From CBFFRJ01 sp051486985 (GTDB taxonomy: Bacteria; Pseudomonadota; Gammaproteobacteria; Enterobacterales; Enterobacteriaceae), in assembly GCF_051486985.1 (NCBI RefSeq), contig NZ_JAHVDV010000021.1:1-64000 (forward strand): a DNA stretch of 64,000 nt, written 5' to 3'. Of this stretch, positions 52,176 to 61,153 are shown one piece after another; within the stretch, counting starts at the first letter, position 1, and the number at the start of each line of letters is the position of its first letter. The notes under the pieces were generated by a model that was given only the letters and a program-made list of their open reading frames with translations, made no database searches and had not been told where the DNA came from. A program made the position numbers and the translations under genes.

Positions 52176-52922
52176 ATGGCCATGCATTTTGCAAGAGGGA
52201 TCCTCTCAGAACGATGTGTAGATTCAGCCCGACTGTCACAACTCTGTCGTGACAGTGCAAGGCAACTTCCCGATCACCAGCAGTCGCGTTTCCTGGCCTC
52301 AAGAGCCTTGCTCGCCGAGCTCATGTTTATGCTATATGGCGTCAGTGAATTGCCGGACATCATGACGGAGTCCTCAGGACGCCCCAAATTTGCCGATCCC
52401 GATCTACCCCACTTTTCGCTGGCTTATGCCGGGAACATGGTGGGTGTTGCCATCACGACCGAAGGTGAATGCGGCCTGGATATGGAACTCCAGCGTGCAA
52501 CACGTAGCTTTCATAGCCCACATGCCCGGCAGGGCAAGCATTTTTCCAGCAATGAACTGCTCTGGATTAACAACCAGAACGATCCGAACGAAGCCCAGGC
52601 GCAGCTCTCCACCCTCCGGCAAAGCGTACTGAAGCTCATCAGCCAGATACAGGATGGGCCTGACATGCTGCAGCTATTGCCCGGTGCCGGGCGCCTGCGC
52701 GTTCAGCAGCTGGCCCAGGTAGAAGTGCTGTGCGATGCCGAAGATGTCCTTATCTGGTCGGTCGCTGCGACGCCCGCAATAGAGAGCCTGAAAATCTGGG
52801 AATATGACAGTAAAAATGGCTGGCGTTATCTCGCTGATGTACAGACCCGGGCTAACGATCCTGCCTCCCGTTTAATGCGTTTTACCAGCTTGCCTGCGGA
52901 AAAAGTTCTCCACTCTCACTGA
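52176..52922 (+). CDS. yieE: 4'-phosphopantetheinyl transferase-like protein YieE
   Basis: The 248-residue protein matches E. coli YieE from MAMHFARGIL through LELMFMLYG-type and GLDMELQRATRSFHSPHA. The Mg site motif GLDME is intact and FSLAYAGNMVGVAI matches the first family motif. The usual WxxKEA/S lysine-glutamate motif reads TLRQSVLKL here (E. coli RRSVLKL), so the acidic residue is missing. Activity is uncertain. The ATG at 52176 has GGAG six bases before; the longer start is not used. Confidence 0.9.
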   Translation: MAMHFARGILSERCVDSARLSQLCRDSARQLPDHQQSRFLASRALLAELMFMLYGVSELPDIMTESSGRPKFADPDLPHFSLAYAGNMVGVAITTEGECGLDMELQRATRSFHSPHARQGKHFSSNELLWINNQNDPNEAQAQLSTLRQSVLKLISQIQDGPDMLQLLPGAGRLRVQQLAQVEVLCDAEDVLIWSVAATPAIESLKIWEYDSKNGWRYLADVQTRANDPASRLMRFTSLPAEKVLHSH

Positions 52923-52943
52923 TTTTATCGCAAGGAACAGATA

Positions 52944-53510
52944 ATGACGGCACCCCTGAAAGTTGTGACATTACTGGGAAGTCTGCGCAAAGGATCATTC
53001 AATGCAATGGTTGCCCGCACGCTGCCTGGGCTCGCCCCGGCGGAAATGACGATCTCCCCCTTACCCTCGATCGGTACTTTTCCGCTTTATGACGCCGATC
53101 TTCAGCAAGATGAGGGTTTTCCGGCAAGCGTGGAAGAGATGGCGCAGCAGATTCGTGAAGCCGATGGGGTGGTGATCGTAACCCCGGAATATAACTATTC
53201 GGTACCGGGTGGATTAAAGAATGCTATCGACTGGCTCTCCCGCCTGCCTGTCCAGCCTTTTGCGGGTAAGCCAGTGCTGATTCAGACCAGCTCTATGGGC
53301 ACCATTGGCGGCGCGCGCTGTCAGTACCATTTGCGCCAGATTCTGGTGTTCCTGGATGCGATGGTGATGAACAAACCGGAGTTTATGGGCGGTGCCATTC
53401 AGAACAAGGTCGACCCGCAGAGGGGAGTCGTCGTAGACAAAAGTATCCTTGATCACCTGACCAAGCAGCTCGCGGCGTTTAGCGATTATATTCAGCGCGT
53501 TAAAATCTGA
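52944..53510 (+). CDS. chrR: NAD(P)H quinone/chromate reductase ChrR
   Basis: The 188-residue flavodoxin-like reductase matches E. coli ChrR (YieF). The FMN phosphate loop is GSLRKGSFN, and PEYNYSVPGGLKNAIDWLSR is the flavin-contacting loop. It reduces quinones and chromate by two electrons, limiting superoxide. It is followed by a strong terminator shared with the convergent adeP gene. Confidence 0.93.
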   Translation: MTAPLKVVTLLGSLRKGSFNAMVARTLPGLAPAEMTISPLPSIGTFPLYDADLQQDEGFPASVEEMAQQIREADGVVIVTPEYNYSVPGGLKNAIDWLSRLPVQPFAGKPVLIQTSSMGTIGGARCQYHLRQILVFLDAMVMNKPEFMGGAIQNKVDPQRGVVVDKSILDHLTKQLAAFSDYIQRVKI

Positions 53511-53518
53511 TAAAAAAA

Positions 53519-53545
53519 GCCCGGTCGCATCATCGCGTACCGGGC
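53519..53545. terminator. Bidirectional terminator between chrR and adeP
   Basis: GCCCGGT and ACCGGGC with inner pairs CGC/GCG form a long stem; a run of seven A (53512-53518) gives the T tract for adeP on the minus strand, and CTGTTT follows on the plus strand for chrR. Confidence 0.85.
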
Positions 53546-53568
53546 CTGTTTCACTGCCGTGGCTGAGA

Positions 53569-54903
53569 TTAATGGTCGATAAAGACGATTTTCAGCAGGA
53601 ACAGTAGCGCAACGACAATCACACACAGGCTCAGGTCGCGCAGACGGCCAGTGAAAATCTTCATCACGCAGTAGGAGATGAAGCCCAGCGCGATACCTTC
53701 AGTGATTGAGAAGCTGAACGGCATCATCACCGCAGTAATAAACGCAGGAACCGCTTCTGTCAGGTCATCCCATTTTACGCGAGAGAGGCTGGAGGTCATC
53801 AGCACACCCACGTAAATCAGCGCGCCTGCGGCAGCGTAACCCGGCACCATACCCGCCAGCGGCGAAAGGAAGATAACCAACAGGAACAGGATGCCAACGA
53901 CAACGGCTGTCAGACCCGTGCGGCCACCCACCGAGACACCGGAAGAGGACTCAATATAGGCCGTCACGGAAGAGGTGCCGATAAAGGAGCCGGCAACGGA
54001 CGAAATACTGTCGACATACAGCGCCTGCTTCATACGCGGGAATTTACCCTTTTCGTCCACCAGCCCTGCTTTATCGGTCACACCGATAAGCGTACCGGAG
54101 GAGTCGAACAGGTTCACCAGCATGAAGGAGAAAATCACCCCGGCGAGGCCAATGTTAAAAGAACCGGCCAGATCAACATTACCCACCACGCTTGTAATGC
54201 TCGGCGGAGCCGAGACAATCCCGTGATACTGCACATCGCCCAGCAACCAGCCCAGCAGGGTGGTCACAACGATGGAAACCAGCACCGCAGCATGGATGTT
54301 ACGGGAAGCCAGAATCGCGATGATAAAGAAGCCCAGCACGCCCAGCAGGACGCTATGTGAGGTCAGGTTACCGATCGACACCAGCGTGTCTTTGTTCGCC
54401 ACGATAACGCCCGCGTTTTTCAGCCCCATCATGCCGATGAAAAGACCGATGCCGCTGGTAATACCCACACGCAGGCTGACCGGAATATTGGCAATCATCC
54501 AGTAACGCACACGGAAGATGGTGAGCAGCAGCAGGCCAACGGCGCCCCAGAAAATCGCGCCCATGCCAATCTGCCAGGAGAGGCCCATCGCCCCGACAAC
54601 CACAAACGCAAAAAACGCATTCAGACCCATCGCAGGTGCCAGTGCCACCGGCAGGTTAGCAACCAGGCCCATCAGAATGCTTCCGAACGCCGCAATCAGG
54701 CAGGTGGTAACGAATACCGCGCTGGTATCCATGCCAGCGACACCCAAAATCTGCGGGTTTACAAAAACGATGTACACCATCGTCAGAAAGGTGGTGAAAC
54801 CGGCGATCACTTCGGTGCGTGCCGATGTGCCGTGTTCGCGCAGTTTAAACACGCGTTCAAGCAACCCCTGGCCCGACGCCTGGGTAGTCTGTTGTTGGCT
54901 CAT
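53569..54903 (-). CDS. adeP: Adenine permease AdeP
   Basis: The 444-residue protein is a purine:proton symporter of the AzgA group and matches E. coli AdeP (PurP, YieG), one residue shorter. It has the NCS2-like layout of about 14 segments (GFTTFLTMVYIVFVNPQIL, ALAPAMGLNAFFAF, ITSGIGLFIGMMGLKNAG). MSQQQ at 54903 is the known start; the open frame upstream to 55074 is an artefact. In E. coli it lies in the same order beside chrR and hxpB. Confidence 0.95.
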   Translation of the reverse strand: MSQQQTTQASGQGLLERVFKLREHGTSARTEVIAGFTTFLTMVYIVFVNPQILGVAGMDTSAVFVTTCLIAAFGSILMGLVANLPVALAPAMGLNAFFAFVVVGAMGLSWQIGMGAIFWGAVGLLLLTIFRVRYWMIANIPVSLRVGITSGIGLFIGMMGLKNAGVIVANKDTLVSIGNLTSHSVLLGVLGFFIIAILASRNIHAAVLVSIVVTTLLGWLLGDVQYHGIVSAPPSITSVVGNVDLAGSFNIGLAGVIFSFMLVNLFDSSGTLIGVTDKAGLVDEKGKFPRMKQALYVDSISSVAGSFIGTSSVTAYIESSSGVSVGGRTGLTAVVVGILFLLVIFLSPLAGMVPGYAAAGALIYVGVLMTSSLSRVKWDDLTEAVPAFITAVMMPFSFSITEGIALGFISYCVMKIFTGRLRDLSLCVIVVALLFLLKIVFIDH

Positions 54904-55072
54904 TATCAATTTCCGAACAAGGGAGGGAAAATTCGTCGCTATCCTATACCAAAATGAGACACTATTGACCGTTATCGCCCACTTTTTTTCATTGAATTTG
55001 CTTATACGGCAACGATTGCGTGGGGTAATCAGGCTTAAGTAAACGTTAAACTTGCAAGTAACAGGAAAAGGC

Positions 55073-55738
55073 ATGTCTCAAATAGCAGCTGTATTTTTTG
55101 ACTGTGACGGCACCCTGGTCGACAGTGAAGTCATTTGTTCGCGCGCGTATGTGCATATGTTTAAAGAATTTGGCATCGATCTCGACCTGGAGGAGGTGTT
55201 CAAACGTTTCAAAGGTATGAAGCTTTACGAAATCATTGAGGTGATTGGCGAAGAGCATGGCGTGGCGCTTGAGAAAACCGCTCTGGAGCCGGTGTTCCGC
55301 AGCGAAGTTGCTCGTCTGTTTGATGCTGAACTGGAAATCATTCCCGGTGCGCAGGAGCTACTGGATGCCATTACCGTGCCCGTCTGCGTGGTTTCCAATG
55401 GCCCGGTCAGCAAAATGCAGCATTCATTAGGAAAAACCGGCATTTTGCACCATTTCCCGGATTTGCTGTTCAGTGGTTACGATATTCAGCGCTGGAAGCC
55501 GGACCCGGCACTGATGCATCACGCGGCGAAAGCGCTGGGGGTAGACACGAAGCACTGCCTGCTGATCGATGATTCCGTCGCCGGCGTTCAGTCCGGTATT
55601 GCGGCGGGGATGGAGGTGTTCTACTTCTGCGCCGATCCGCATAACAAGCCTGTTACGCACCCGCAGGTCACGACCTTTACGGCGCTTTCACAACTGCCGG
55701 AACTCTGGCGCGCCCGCGGCTGGAATATCACCCGCTAA
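55073..55738 (+). CDS. hxpB: HAD phosphatase HxpB (YieH)
   Basis: The 221-residue HAD protein matches E. coli YieH/HxpB, a 6-phosphogluconate phosphatase. Asp10 and Asp12 in VFFDCDGTLVDSE form the catalytic pair, with VVSNGP and KPDPALMHHAAKALGV and LIDDSVAGVQSGIAAG supplying the other motifs. AGGAAAAGG precedes the ATG at 55073; the upstream frame is not used. Confidence 0.93.
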   Translation: MSQIAAVFFDCDGTLVDSEVICSRAYVHMFKEFGIDLDLEEVFKRFKGMKLYEIIEVIGEEHGVALEKTALEPVFRSEVARLFDAELEIIPGAQELLDAITVPVCVVSNGPVSKMQHSLGKTGILHHFPDLLFSGYDIQRWKPDPALMHHAAKALGVDTKHCLLIDDSVAGVQSGIAAGMEVFYFCADPHNKPVTHPQVTTFTALSQLPELWRARGWNITR

Positions 55739-55802
55739 ACTTATTAATTCCATTAATACAACGCATTACAGCGATAACACCGTGCAATGGAAAAAAGTAG
55801 CG

Positions 55803-56009
55803 GCGATGACAGGGTCCGGCTGAAAATCGACGACGCGTATCTGTAAGGCCGGGGCGACGCTCAGGAATGCAGGGCGAGGGCGGTTCACCGCCCTCGCACG
55901 TTCACGGGTTCTGGCGTGACAGAAAAGCAAGGAACATAAGGTGAAGGACATGACCCTCAGAGCTGCATGTTCCCCTCACCCTGACTCTCTCCCCAGAGAG
56001 GAGAGGGAA
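55803..56009. repeat. Dispersed mosaic intergenic element, copy B
   Basis: This copy shares its left and right ends with copy A at 23185-23508 but lacks its central 115 bases. Between them the block GCACGTTCACGGGTTCTGG and AACATAAGGTGAA is shared. It ends with the REP-like palindrome CTCTCTCCCCAGAGAGGAGA (55985-56004). It fills the gap between hxpB and the convergent yieL; no gene is supported there. Confidence 0.8.
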
Positions 56010-56070
56010 CCTTCCGTGCTCGTATTTTCTGTGGGGATCCCTCAACCTGCGAAAAGAGAGGCGTAACACC

Positions 56071-57249
56071 TTACTTAAATAACTTCTGAACAAACTCAGC
56101 ATAGGCCGGACGCCAGACATCCATTTCATGCCCCAGGCCGGGGTACATTTTATAGTCAAACCTGATGCCCTGCTTTTCCAGTTCGGTCTTGAGCCCGGCA
56201 ATATCTTTTCCGGTCACCGGGTCTTTTTCGCCCACCACGACGGTAAAATTGTGAAGCTGATTATTGATGGCCTGCGGTTGATTAAGCTGTGCCGTAACCC
56301 CTGCATCCGGCACCGTTGTGGTGGTCACGCCGCTGAAGGTGGCCAGCCAGCCGAAGCTCTCCAGGTGGTTCATGCCTGAAACCAGCGCCTGGTACCCTCC
56401 CTGCGACAATCCGGCCAGCGCGCGGCCCTCCGCGTCCTTACGCACATTAAAGCGTCCGTCGACCAGCGGAATGATGTCATGCATTAATTCGCGATCGGCC
56501 GCCTTCGCATTGAGTGGATAGAAGGTTTTGCGACGCTCCTGCGGCGGATAGTTTTCAGGAATCGCCTGCACGATGTCGGTTTCGGTATCCGGCACGACCA
56601 CCAGCATCGGCCTGATTTTGCCTTCTGCCAGCAGGTTATCCATGATTTGCGGCAAACGCCCCTGATCGATAGCTGAAAGGCCGGTATCACCGAATCCATG
56701 ATAGAAATAGAGCACCGGCAGTGGCTCGCCTTTACCGTCATAGCCCGGCGGCGTCCAGATATAGACGCGGCGTTCAGCGCTCAGCGCTGTTGAGTGATAG
56801 GTGACCGTCAGCAGATCGCCGTGCAAAACCGCGCGATCGTCCAGAATACTTCCCGGAACCAGAATCAGACTGGTATTCACCTGACGCTGGGGTTTCTGGA
56901 AACGGCTTCCCGTATCCACCGATCGAAACCCGTCCACATCAAAATAGTATTCATAGAGATTTGGCTTCAGGCTCTCGCTCTTCCATGACCAGACACCGTT
57001 TTCGTCTTTGGTCATATCATGGGAAGCGAAACTGTCCGGCGTGGCACCCGTAATCACGGATACGCGTTTCGCCCCCGGCGCGAACAGGCGATAGGTAATG
57101 CTCTTGTCTTCGTTAACCTGAGTAACGTACTGACTTACCGGTATAGACTGTTCTGGCGTGACCGGGAACGGCGCGGCAACGCCGGGCCCCGCCATAGCGC
57201 CGGAGAGGGCAGCCAGGGCAACGGCAAGGCAGCTAAGTTGTCTTTTCAT
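56071..57249 (-). CDS. yieL: Secreted esterase/xylanase-like protein YieL
   Basis: The 392-residue protein has a signal peptide (MKRQLSCLAVALAALSGAMA), an N-terminal E-set/CBM48-like domain (residues 40-130, YRLFAPGAKRVSVITG) and an esterase D-type alpha/beta hydrolase domain. The nucleophile serine is in GLSQGGYQ and the histidine in GLGHEMDVW. It matches E. coli YieL; related enzymes act on feruloyl or acetyl esters of plant polysaccharide. AAAGGAG precedes the ATG at 57249. In E. coli it follows bglH; here the bgl genes are gone and a terminator and RAT lie just upstream. Confidence 0.88.
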   Translation of the reverse strand: MKRQLSCLAVALAALSGAMAGPGVAAPFPVTPEQSIPVSQYVTQVNEDKSITYRLFAPGAKRVSVITGATPDSFASHDMTKDENGVWSWKSESLKPNLYEYYFDVDGFRSVDTGSRFQKPQRQVNTSLILVPGSILDDRAVLHGDLLTVTYHSTALSAERRVYIWTPPGYDGKGEPLPVLYFYHGFGDTGLSAIDQGRLPQIMDNLLAEGKIRPMLVVVPDTETDIVQAIPENYPPQERRKTFYPLNAKAADRELMHDIIPLVDGRFNVRKDAEGRALAGLSQGGYQALVSGMNHLESFGWLATFSGVTTTTVPDAGVTAQLNQPQAINNQLHNFTVVVGEKDPVTGKDIAGLKTELEKQGIRFDYKMYPGLGHEMDVWRPAYAEFVQKLFK

Positions 57250-57305
57250 ATCGTCTCCTTTGTCGTGTGGTTCAGTTAGCGCGCATCCTGTGCGTGAGCC
57301 AGAAA

Positions 57306-57345
57306 CAAAAAAACCTGGCATCCCGGTGAACGAGATGTCAGGTTT
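57306..57345 (-). terminator. Conditional terminator upstream of yieL (bgl t1-like)
   Basis: On the minus strand AAACCTGACATC (57334-57345) pairs with GATGCCAGGTTT (57311-57322), with one mismatch, followed by a run of T. It would stop transcription before yieL unless the overlapping antiterminator forms. Its arms start with the same AAACCTGACAT as the E. coli bgl leader terminator. Confidence 0.8.
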
Positions 57346-57368
57346 AGCCCGCAACGCGGTAGCAATCC
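57341..57368 (-). promoter_or_regulatory. BglG-type ribonucleic antiterminator (RAT)
   Basis: On the minus strand the block opens GGATTGCTACCGC and closes GCGGGCTAAACC around a three-base loop. This is the RAT layout of the BglG family: GGATTG 5', a C-rich stem (CCGC/GCGG here, against CTGC/GCAG in E. coli bgl, so changed in pairs) and AAACC 3'. The last five bases overlap the terminator arm, so RAT and terminator exclude each other. Possible -10 TATGCT (57376-57381) and -35 TTGTTC (57398-57403) lie just upstream. No bglG gene is in this window. Confidence 0.8.
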
Positions 57369-57457
57369 GCCTTAAAGCATAGTGGACGGACGTCGCTGAA
57401 CAACACGCAATCCGTTGAAGTGTGACGGGAAGCTAAAAAGGTTGAGGTCAAAAGACA

Positions 57458-57479
57458 AACGCCAGCATACGCTGGCGTT
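57458..57479 (-). terminator. phoU (pst operon) terminator
   Basis: AACGCCAGC-ATAC-GCTGGCGTT forms a perfect nine-base stem 20 bases after the phoU stop; on the minus strand it is followed by TGTCTTTTG, a weak T tract. Confidence 0.8.
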
Positions 57480-57498
57480 CAGAGGATGAGGCGGAGAA

Positions 57499-58224
57499 TT
57501 ACTCTTTCGGGTCGTGACCGGCAAGCAGTTTATCCAGCTCGTCGCCACCAACGTGACGGAAATCCTGACCTTTTACGAAGTAGAAAATGTATTCGCAAAT
57601 GTTCTGGCAGCGATCACCAATACGCTCAATGGAACGGGCACAGAACAGCGCCGTCAGCACGCTTGGGATTGTGCGCGGATCTTCCATCATGTAGGTCATC
57701 AGCTGACGCACGATGCCTTCATATTCCTGATCCACTTTCTTATCTTCACGGTAAATACGCACCGCTTCGTCGATATCCATCCGGGCGAATGCATCCAGCA
57801 CGTCATGTAGCATCTGAACGGTGTGGCGACCCAGCGACTCCAGGCTTACCAGCAGCGGTTGATGCTGCGAAGAGAACTTCTCAAGCGCGGTGCGGCAGAT
57901 TTTGTCTGCCACATCGCCAATACGTTCCAGTTCTGCGATGGTTTTAATGATAGCCATGACCAGACGCAGGTCACTTGCCGTCGGCTGACGCTTGGCGATA
58001 ATGCGCACACAGGCTTCATCGATGGCAACTTCCATCATGTTGACCTGTTTGTCACCTTCAACCACGCGCTGCGCGAGTTCGCTGTCCTGATTGTGCATCG
58101 CGGTGATCGCATCAGAAAGCTGCTGCTCCACCATCCCACCCATGGTCATGACCTGAGTGCGGATACTTTCCAGCTCGGCGTTGAACTGGCCGGAAATATG
58201 TTTATTAAGATTAAGGTTGTCCAT
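57499..58224 (-). CDS. phoU: Phosphate signalling protein PhoU
   Basis: The 241-residue helical protein links PstSCAB to PhoR and keeps the Pho regulon off when phosphate is plentiful. Both PhoU repeats with metal-binding Glu/Asp motifs (ELERIGDVADKICR and SIERIGDRCQNICEY) are present. The ATG at 58224 matches E. coli; the longer frame is not used. It is the last pst gene. Confidence 0.97.
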   Translation of the reverse strand: MDNLNLNKHISGQFNAELESIRTQVMTMGGMVEQQLSDAITAMHNQDSELAQRVVEGDKQVNMMEVAIDEACVRIIAKRQPTASDLRLVMAIIKTIAELERIGDVADKICRTALEKFSSQHQPLLVSLESLGRHTVQMLHDVLDAFARMDIDEAVRIYREDKKVDQEYEGIVRQLMTYMMEDPRTIPSVLTALFCARSIERIGDRCQNICEYIFYFVKGQDFRHVGGDELDKLLAGHDPKE

Positions 58225-58255
58225 CGTTCCTCCAGATGCCCAAAAGATTTCTGGC

Positions 58256-58361
58256 TGTAGCAAGGCGGCAACTGCACGGAGCTCCGAAAGCGTAGATAAC
58301 TACGTGACCGGAGTGAGCAAAGACAGCCAACGCGGGTACGGCCTGAAAGATGAAGGGCATA
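58256..58361. repeat. Palindromic intergenic repeat between pstB and phoU
   Basis: The spacer holds CGTAG-ATAA-CTACG within CCGAAAGCG and GTGACCGGAGTGAGCAAAG. It is of the same type as the dnaN-recF spacer. On the minus strand the surrounding text (GATATGCCCTTCATCTTTCA and TTGGCTG) is a common enteric interspersed element. It does not encode protein. Confidence 0.65.
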
Positions 58362-59135
58362 TCAACCGTAGCGGCCAGTAATATAATCTTCGGTTTGTTT
58401 CTTCTTCGGCTTCGTGAACAGATCGTCAGTATTACTGAACTCAATCAACTCGCCGAGGTACATAAACGCTGTGTGATCGGAGCAACGTGCAGCCTGCTGC
58501 ATGTTGTGGGTAACAATCACGACGGTGTAATCCTGCTTAAGCTCAGTGATCAGCTCTTCAATGCGACCCGTTGAGATAGGATCCAGAGCAGAGCAGGGCT
58601 CGTCCAGTAACAACACTTCCGGGCGAATTGCGATACCGCGTGCAATGCACAGACGCTGCTGCTGGCCACCGGAGAGAGAGTACCCGCTCTGGTGCAGCTT
58701 ATCTTTAGTTTCGTTCCATAATGCGGCTTTGGTCAGGGCCCACTGCACACGTTCGTCCATATCCGCGCGGGAGAGCTTCTCAAACAGGCGCACACCGAAG
58801 GCGATATTGTCATAAATCGACATCGGGAACGGCGTTGGCTTCTGGAAGACCATCCCAACTTTAGCGCGCAGTAGCGCGATATCCTGGGTATTGGTGAGGA
58901 TGTTGTCCCCATCCAGCAAAATTTCACCTTCTGCGCGCTGTTCCGGATACAGTTCGAACATCTTGTTAAACGTGCGCAGTAAGGTGGATTTACCACAGCC
59001 TGATGGCCCGATAAAAGCCGTGACCTGATTTTTGGCAATGTCCAGGCTGATGTTTTTCAGGGCATGGAATTTACCGTAATAGAAGTTCAAATCACGAACC
59101 TGAATTTTGTCCGGCGTTGTCTCAACCATACTCAT
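58362..59135 (-). CDS. pstB: Phosphate ABC transporter ATPase PstB
   Basis: The 257-residue ATPase energises phosphate import. Walker A is GPSGCGKST, the Q-loop is VFQKPTPFP, the signature LSGGQQQRLCIARG and Walker B VLLLDEPCSALD. Length equals E. coli PstB. It lies 45 bases after pstA and is separated from phoU by a repeat. Confidence 0.98.
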   Translation of the reverse strand: MSMVETTPDKIQVRDLNFYYGKFHALKNISLDIAKNQVTAFIGPSGCGKSTLLRTFNKMFELYPEQRAEGEILLDGDNILTNTQDIALLRAKVGMVFQKPTPFPMSIYDNIAFGVRLFEKLSRADMDERVQWALTKAALWNETKDKLHQSGYSLSGGQQQRLCIARGIAIRPEVLLLDEPCSALDPISTGRIEELITELKQDYTVVIVTHNMQQAARCSDHTAFMYLGELIEFSNTDDLFTKPKKKQTEDYITGRYG

Positions 59136-59180
59136 TTGTCTCTTTCCTCAATCAGCACCGCTTGCGCCGTGCCGCAAAAA

Positions 59181-60068
59181 TTAGTGTTTCTTCTTCGCGA
59201 AAATGACGCGCGCCAGGATATTCAGCAGCAACACGCACAGGGTAATCAGCAACACACCAGCCCAGGCCAGCTGCTGCCATTCCGCAAACGGACTCATGGC
59301 AAATTTGAAGATGGTGACCGGCAGGTTGGCAATAGGCTGCATCATGTCGGTGCTCCAGAACTGGTTCGACAGCGCAGTAAACAGCAAGGGTGCCGTTTCA
59401 CCCGCAATACGCGCCACTGCCAGCAGCACCCCGGTCAGAATGCCGGATACGGAGGCTTTCAGCGTAATTGCAGAGATCATCTTCCATTTTGGCGTCCCCA
59501 GTGCATAAGCCGCTTCACGCAGACTGTCCGGCACCAGTTTCAACATGTTCTCGGTAGTTCGAATCACAATTGGAACCTGTAGCAGCGCCAGGGCAATAAC
59601 ACCTGCCCAACCAGAGAAGTGCTGCATTTGCATCACCACAATGGTGTAGACAAAAAGACCGACAACGATAGAAGGAGCAGATAGCAGGATGTCGTTAATA
59701 AAGCGGATCACTTCGGCCAGAAGAGATTTGCGGCCGTATTCCGCAAGGTAGATCCCGGCCAGAATGCCAAGCGGCGTACCGAAAGCTGTTGCCCAGAAAA
59801 TCAGTAATCCACTGCCTGCCAACGCATTCGCCAGCCCGCCGCCTGCGGTATTGGGTGGCGGAGTCATTTCAGTAAACAGAGCAAGAGACATGCCGTCGAA
59901 ACCGCGCGTCACGGTCGACATCAGGATCCAGATCAGCCAGAACAGACCAAAGGCCATAGTCGCCATAGAGAGCGTCAGAGCCACCCGGTTTTTTGTACGG
60001 CGCTTTGCCTGCATTTTACGGCGGGATTCGGCCAGTTCTGTAGAGGTTTGCATTTCGAGAGTCGCCAT
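59181..60068 (-). CDS. pstA: Phosphate ABC transporter permease PstA
   Basis: The 295-residue inner-membrane protein has six segments and the EAA loop that contacts PstB (REAAYALGTPKWKMISAITL). It pairs with PstC. Its ATG overlaps the pstC stop by one base (TAATG), showing translational coupling. Confidence 0.97.
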   Translation of the reverse strand: MATLEMQTSTELAESRRKMQAKRRTKNRVALTLSMATMAFGLFWLIWILMSTVTRGFDGMSLALFTEMTPPPNTAGGGLANALAGSGLLIFWATAFGTPLGILAGIYLAEYGRKSLLAEVIRFINDILLSAPSIVVGLFVYTIVVMQMQHFSGWAGVIALALLQVPIVIRTTENMLKLVPDSLREAAYALGTPKWKMISAITLKASVSGILTGVLLAVARIAGETAPLLFTALSNQFWSTDMMQPIANLPVTIFKFAMSPFAEWQQLAWAGVLLITLCVLLLNILARVIFAKKKH

Positions 60069-61027
60069 TAGCGTGCCCCCTCGTTCTTCGCCAGACGCAT
60101 AATCATTACTTTAGAAATCGCCAGAACGATAAAGGTGATCACAAACAGGATAAGTCCCAGCTCCATCAGTGCGGCAACATGCAGCCCGGATTCTGCTTCC
60201 GCGAACTCATTCGCCAGCGCAGAGGTAATACTGTTGCCCGGCATATAGAGCGAGGCGCTGTCGAGCTGATACGTGTTACCGATGATAAAGGTCACCGCCA
60301 TGGTTTCACCTAACGCACGGCCCAGACCCAGCATCACACCACCAATCACGCCGTTTTTGGTAAACGGCAGAACAATGCGCCAGATAACTTCCCAGGTGGT
60401 GCAGCCAATACCGTAGGCCGACTCTTTCATCATCACCGGGGTTTGTTCGAACACATCGCGCATTACTGCTGCGATGTAAGGAATAATCATGATGGCGAGG
60501 ATAACGCCAGCGGCCAGAATGCCGATGCCAAATGCCGGGCCGGAGAAGAGCGCGCCAACAAAAGGAATGGCGGACATGACATTACCGACCGGCTCCTGGA
60601 AATATTTCGCAAACAGCGGCGCAAAAATAAATAAGCCCCACATGCCGTAAACGATACTCGGAATAGCCGCCAGCAACTCAATCGCAATGCCTAAAGGACG
60701 CTTAAGCCAGGCCGGAGCCAGCTCAGTCAGAAAGAGGGCAATCCCAAAGCTGACCGGCACTGCTATCAGCAGGGCAATAAACGAAGTGACCAGCGTGCCG
60801 TAAATCGGCACCAGTGCACCAAAAATTTCGTTGGGTGCATCCCACTCTTTCGTCCACAGGAAGGAGAAACCAAATTTCTGGATACTCGGCCAGGAGGAGA
60901 AAATCAGCGACACGATAATGCCACCGAGCAGCAATAGCACAATCAGCGCAGCCAGTCTTACCAGCGCGCTGAATATCATGTCACCTTTTTTGCCCGGAGG
61001 GCTAAAAGCCGGCTTGGTTGCAGCCAT
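60068..61027 (-). CDS. pstC: Phosphate ABC transporter permease PstC
   Basis: The 319-residue permease partner has six segments and an EAA loop (KESAYGIGCTTWEVIWRIVL). Known ion-pair residues of the E. coli protein lie in the second half. It follows pstS after about 126 bases that hold no gene, with a GCGC-rich inverted region (AGGAAGCGCGC and GTGCTTCCTGG, 61049-61080) able to form a stem. Confidence 0.97.
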   Translation of the reverse strand: MAATKPAFSPPGKKGDMIFSALVRLAALIVLLLLGGIIVSLIFSSWPSIQKFGFSFLWTKEWDAPNEIFGALVPIYGTLVTSFIALLIAVPVSFGIALFLTELAPAWLKRPLGIAIELLAAIPSIVYGMWGLFIFAPLFAKYFQEPVGNVMSAIPFVGALFSGPAFGIGILAAGVILAIMIIPYIAAVMRDVFEQTPVMMKESAYGIGCTTWEVIWRIVLPFTKNGVIGGVMLGLGRALGETMAVTFIIGNTYQLDSASLYMPGNSITSALANEFAEAESGLHVAALMELGLILFVITFIVLAISKVMIMRLAKNEGAR

Positions 61028-61153
61028 ATATCACTCTTTAAGTTTGGGCCAGGAAGCGCGCATTTTATCGTGCTTCCTGGCTAACGTAATGCCATACCCT
61101 GGATAATTCGCGCTACAGCCACTACTGCTGCCGCGCGAAGTGATGACGGGTAT

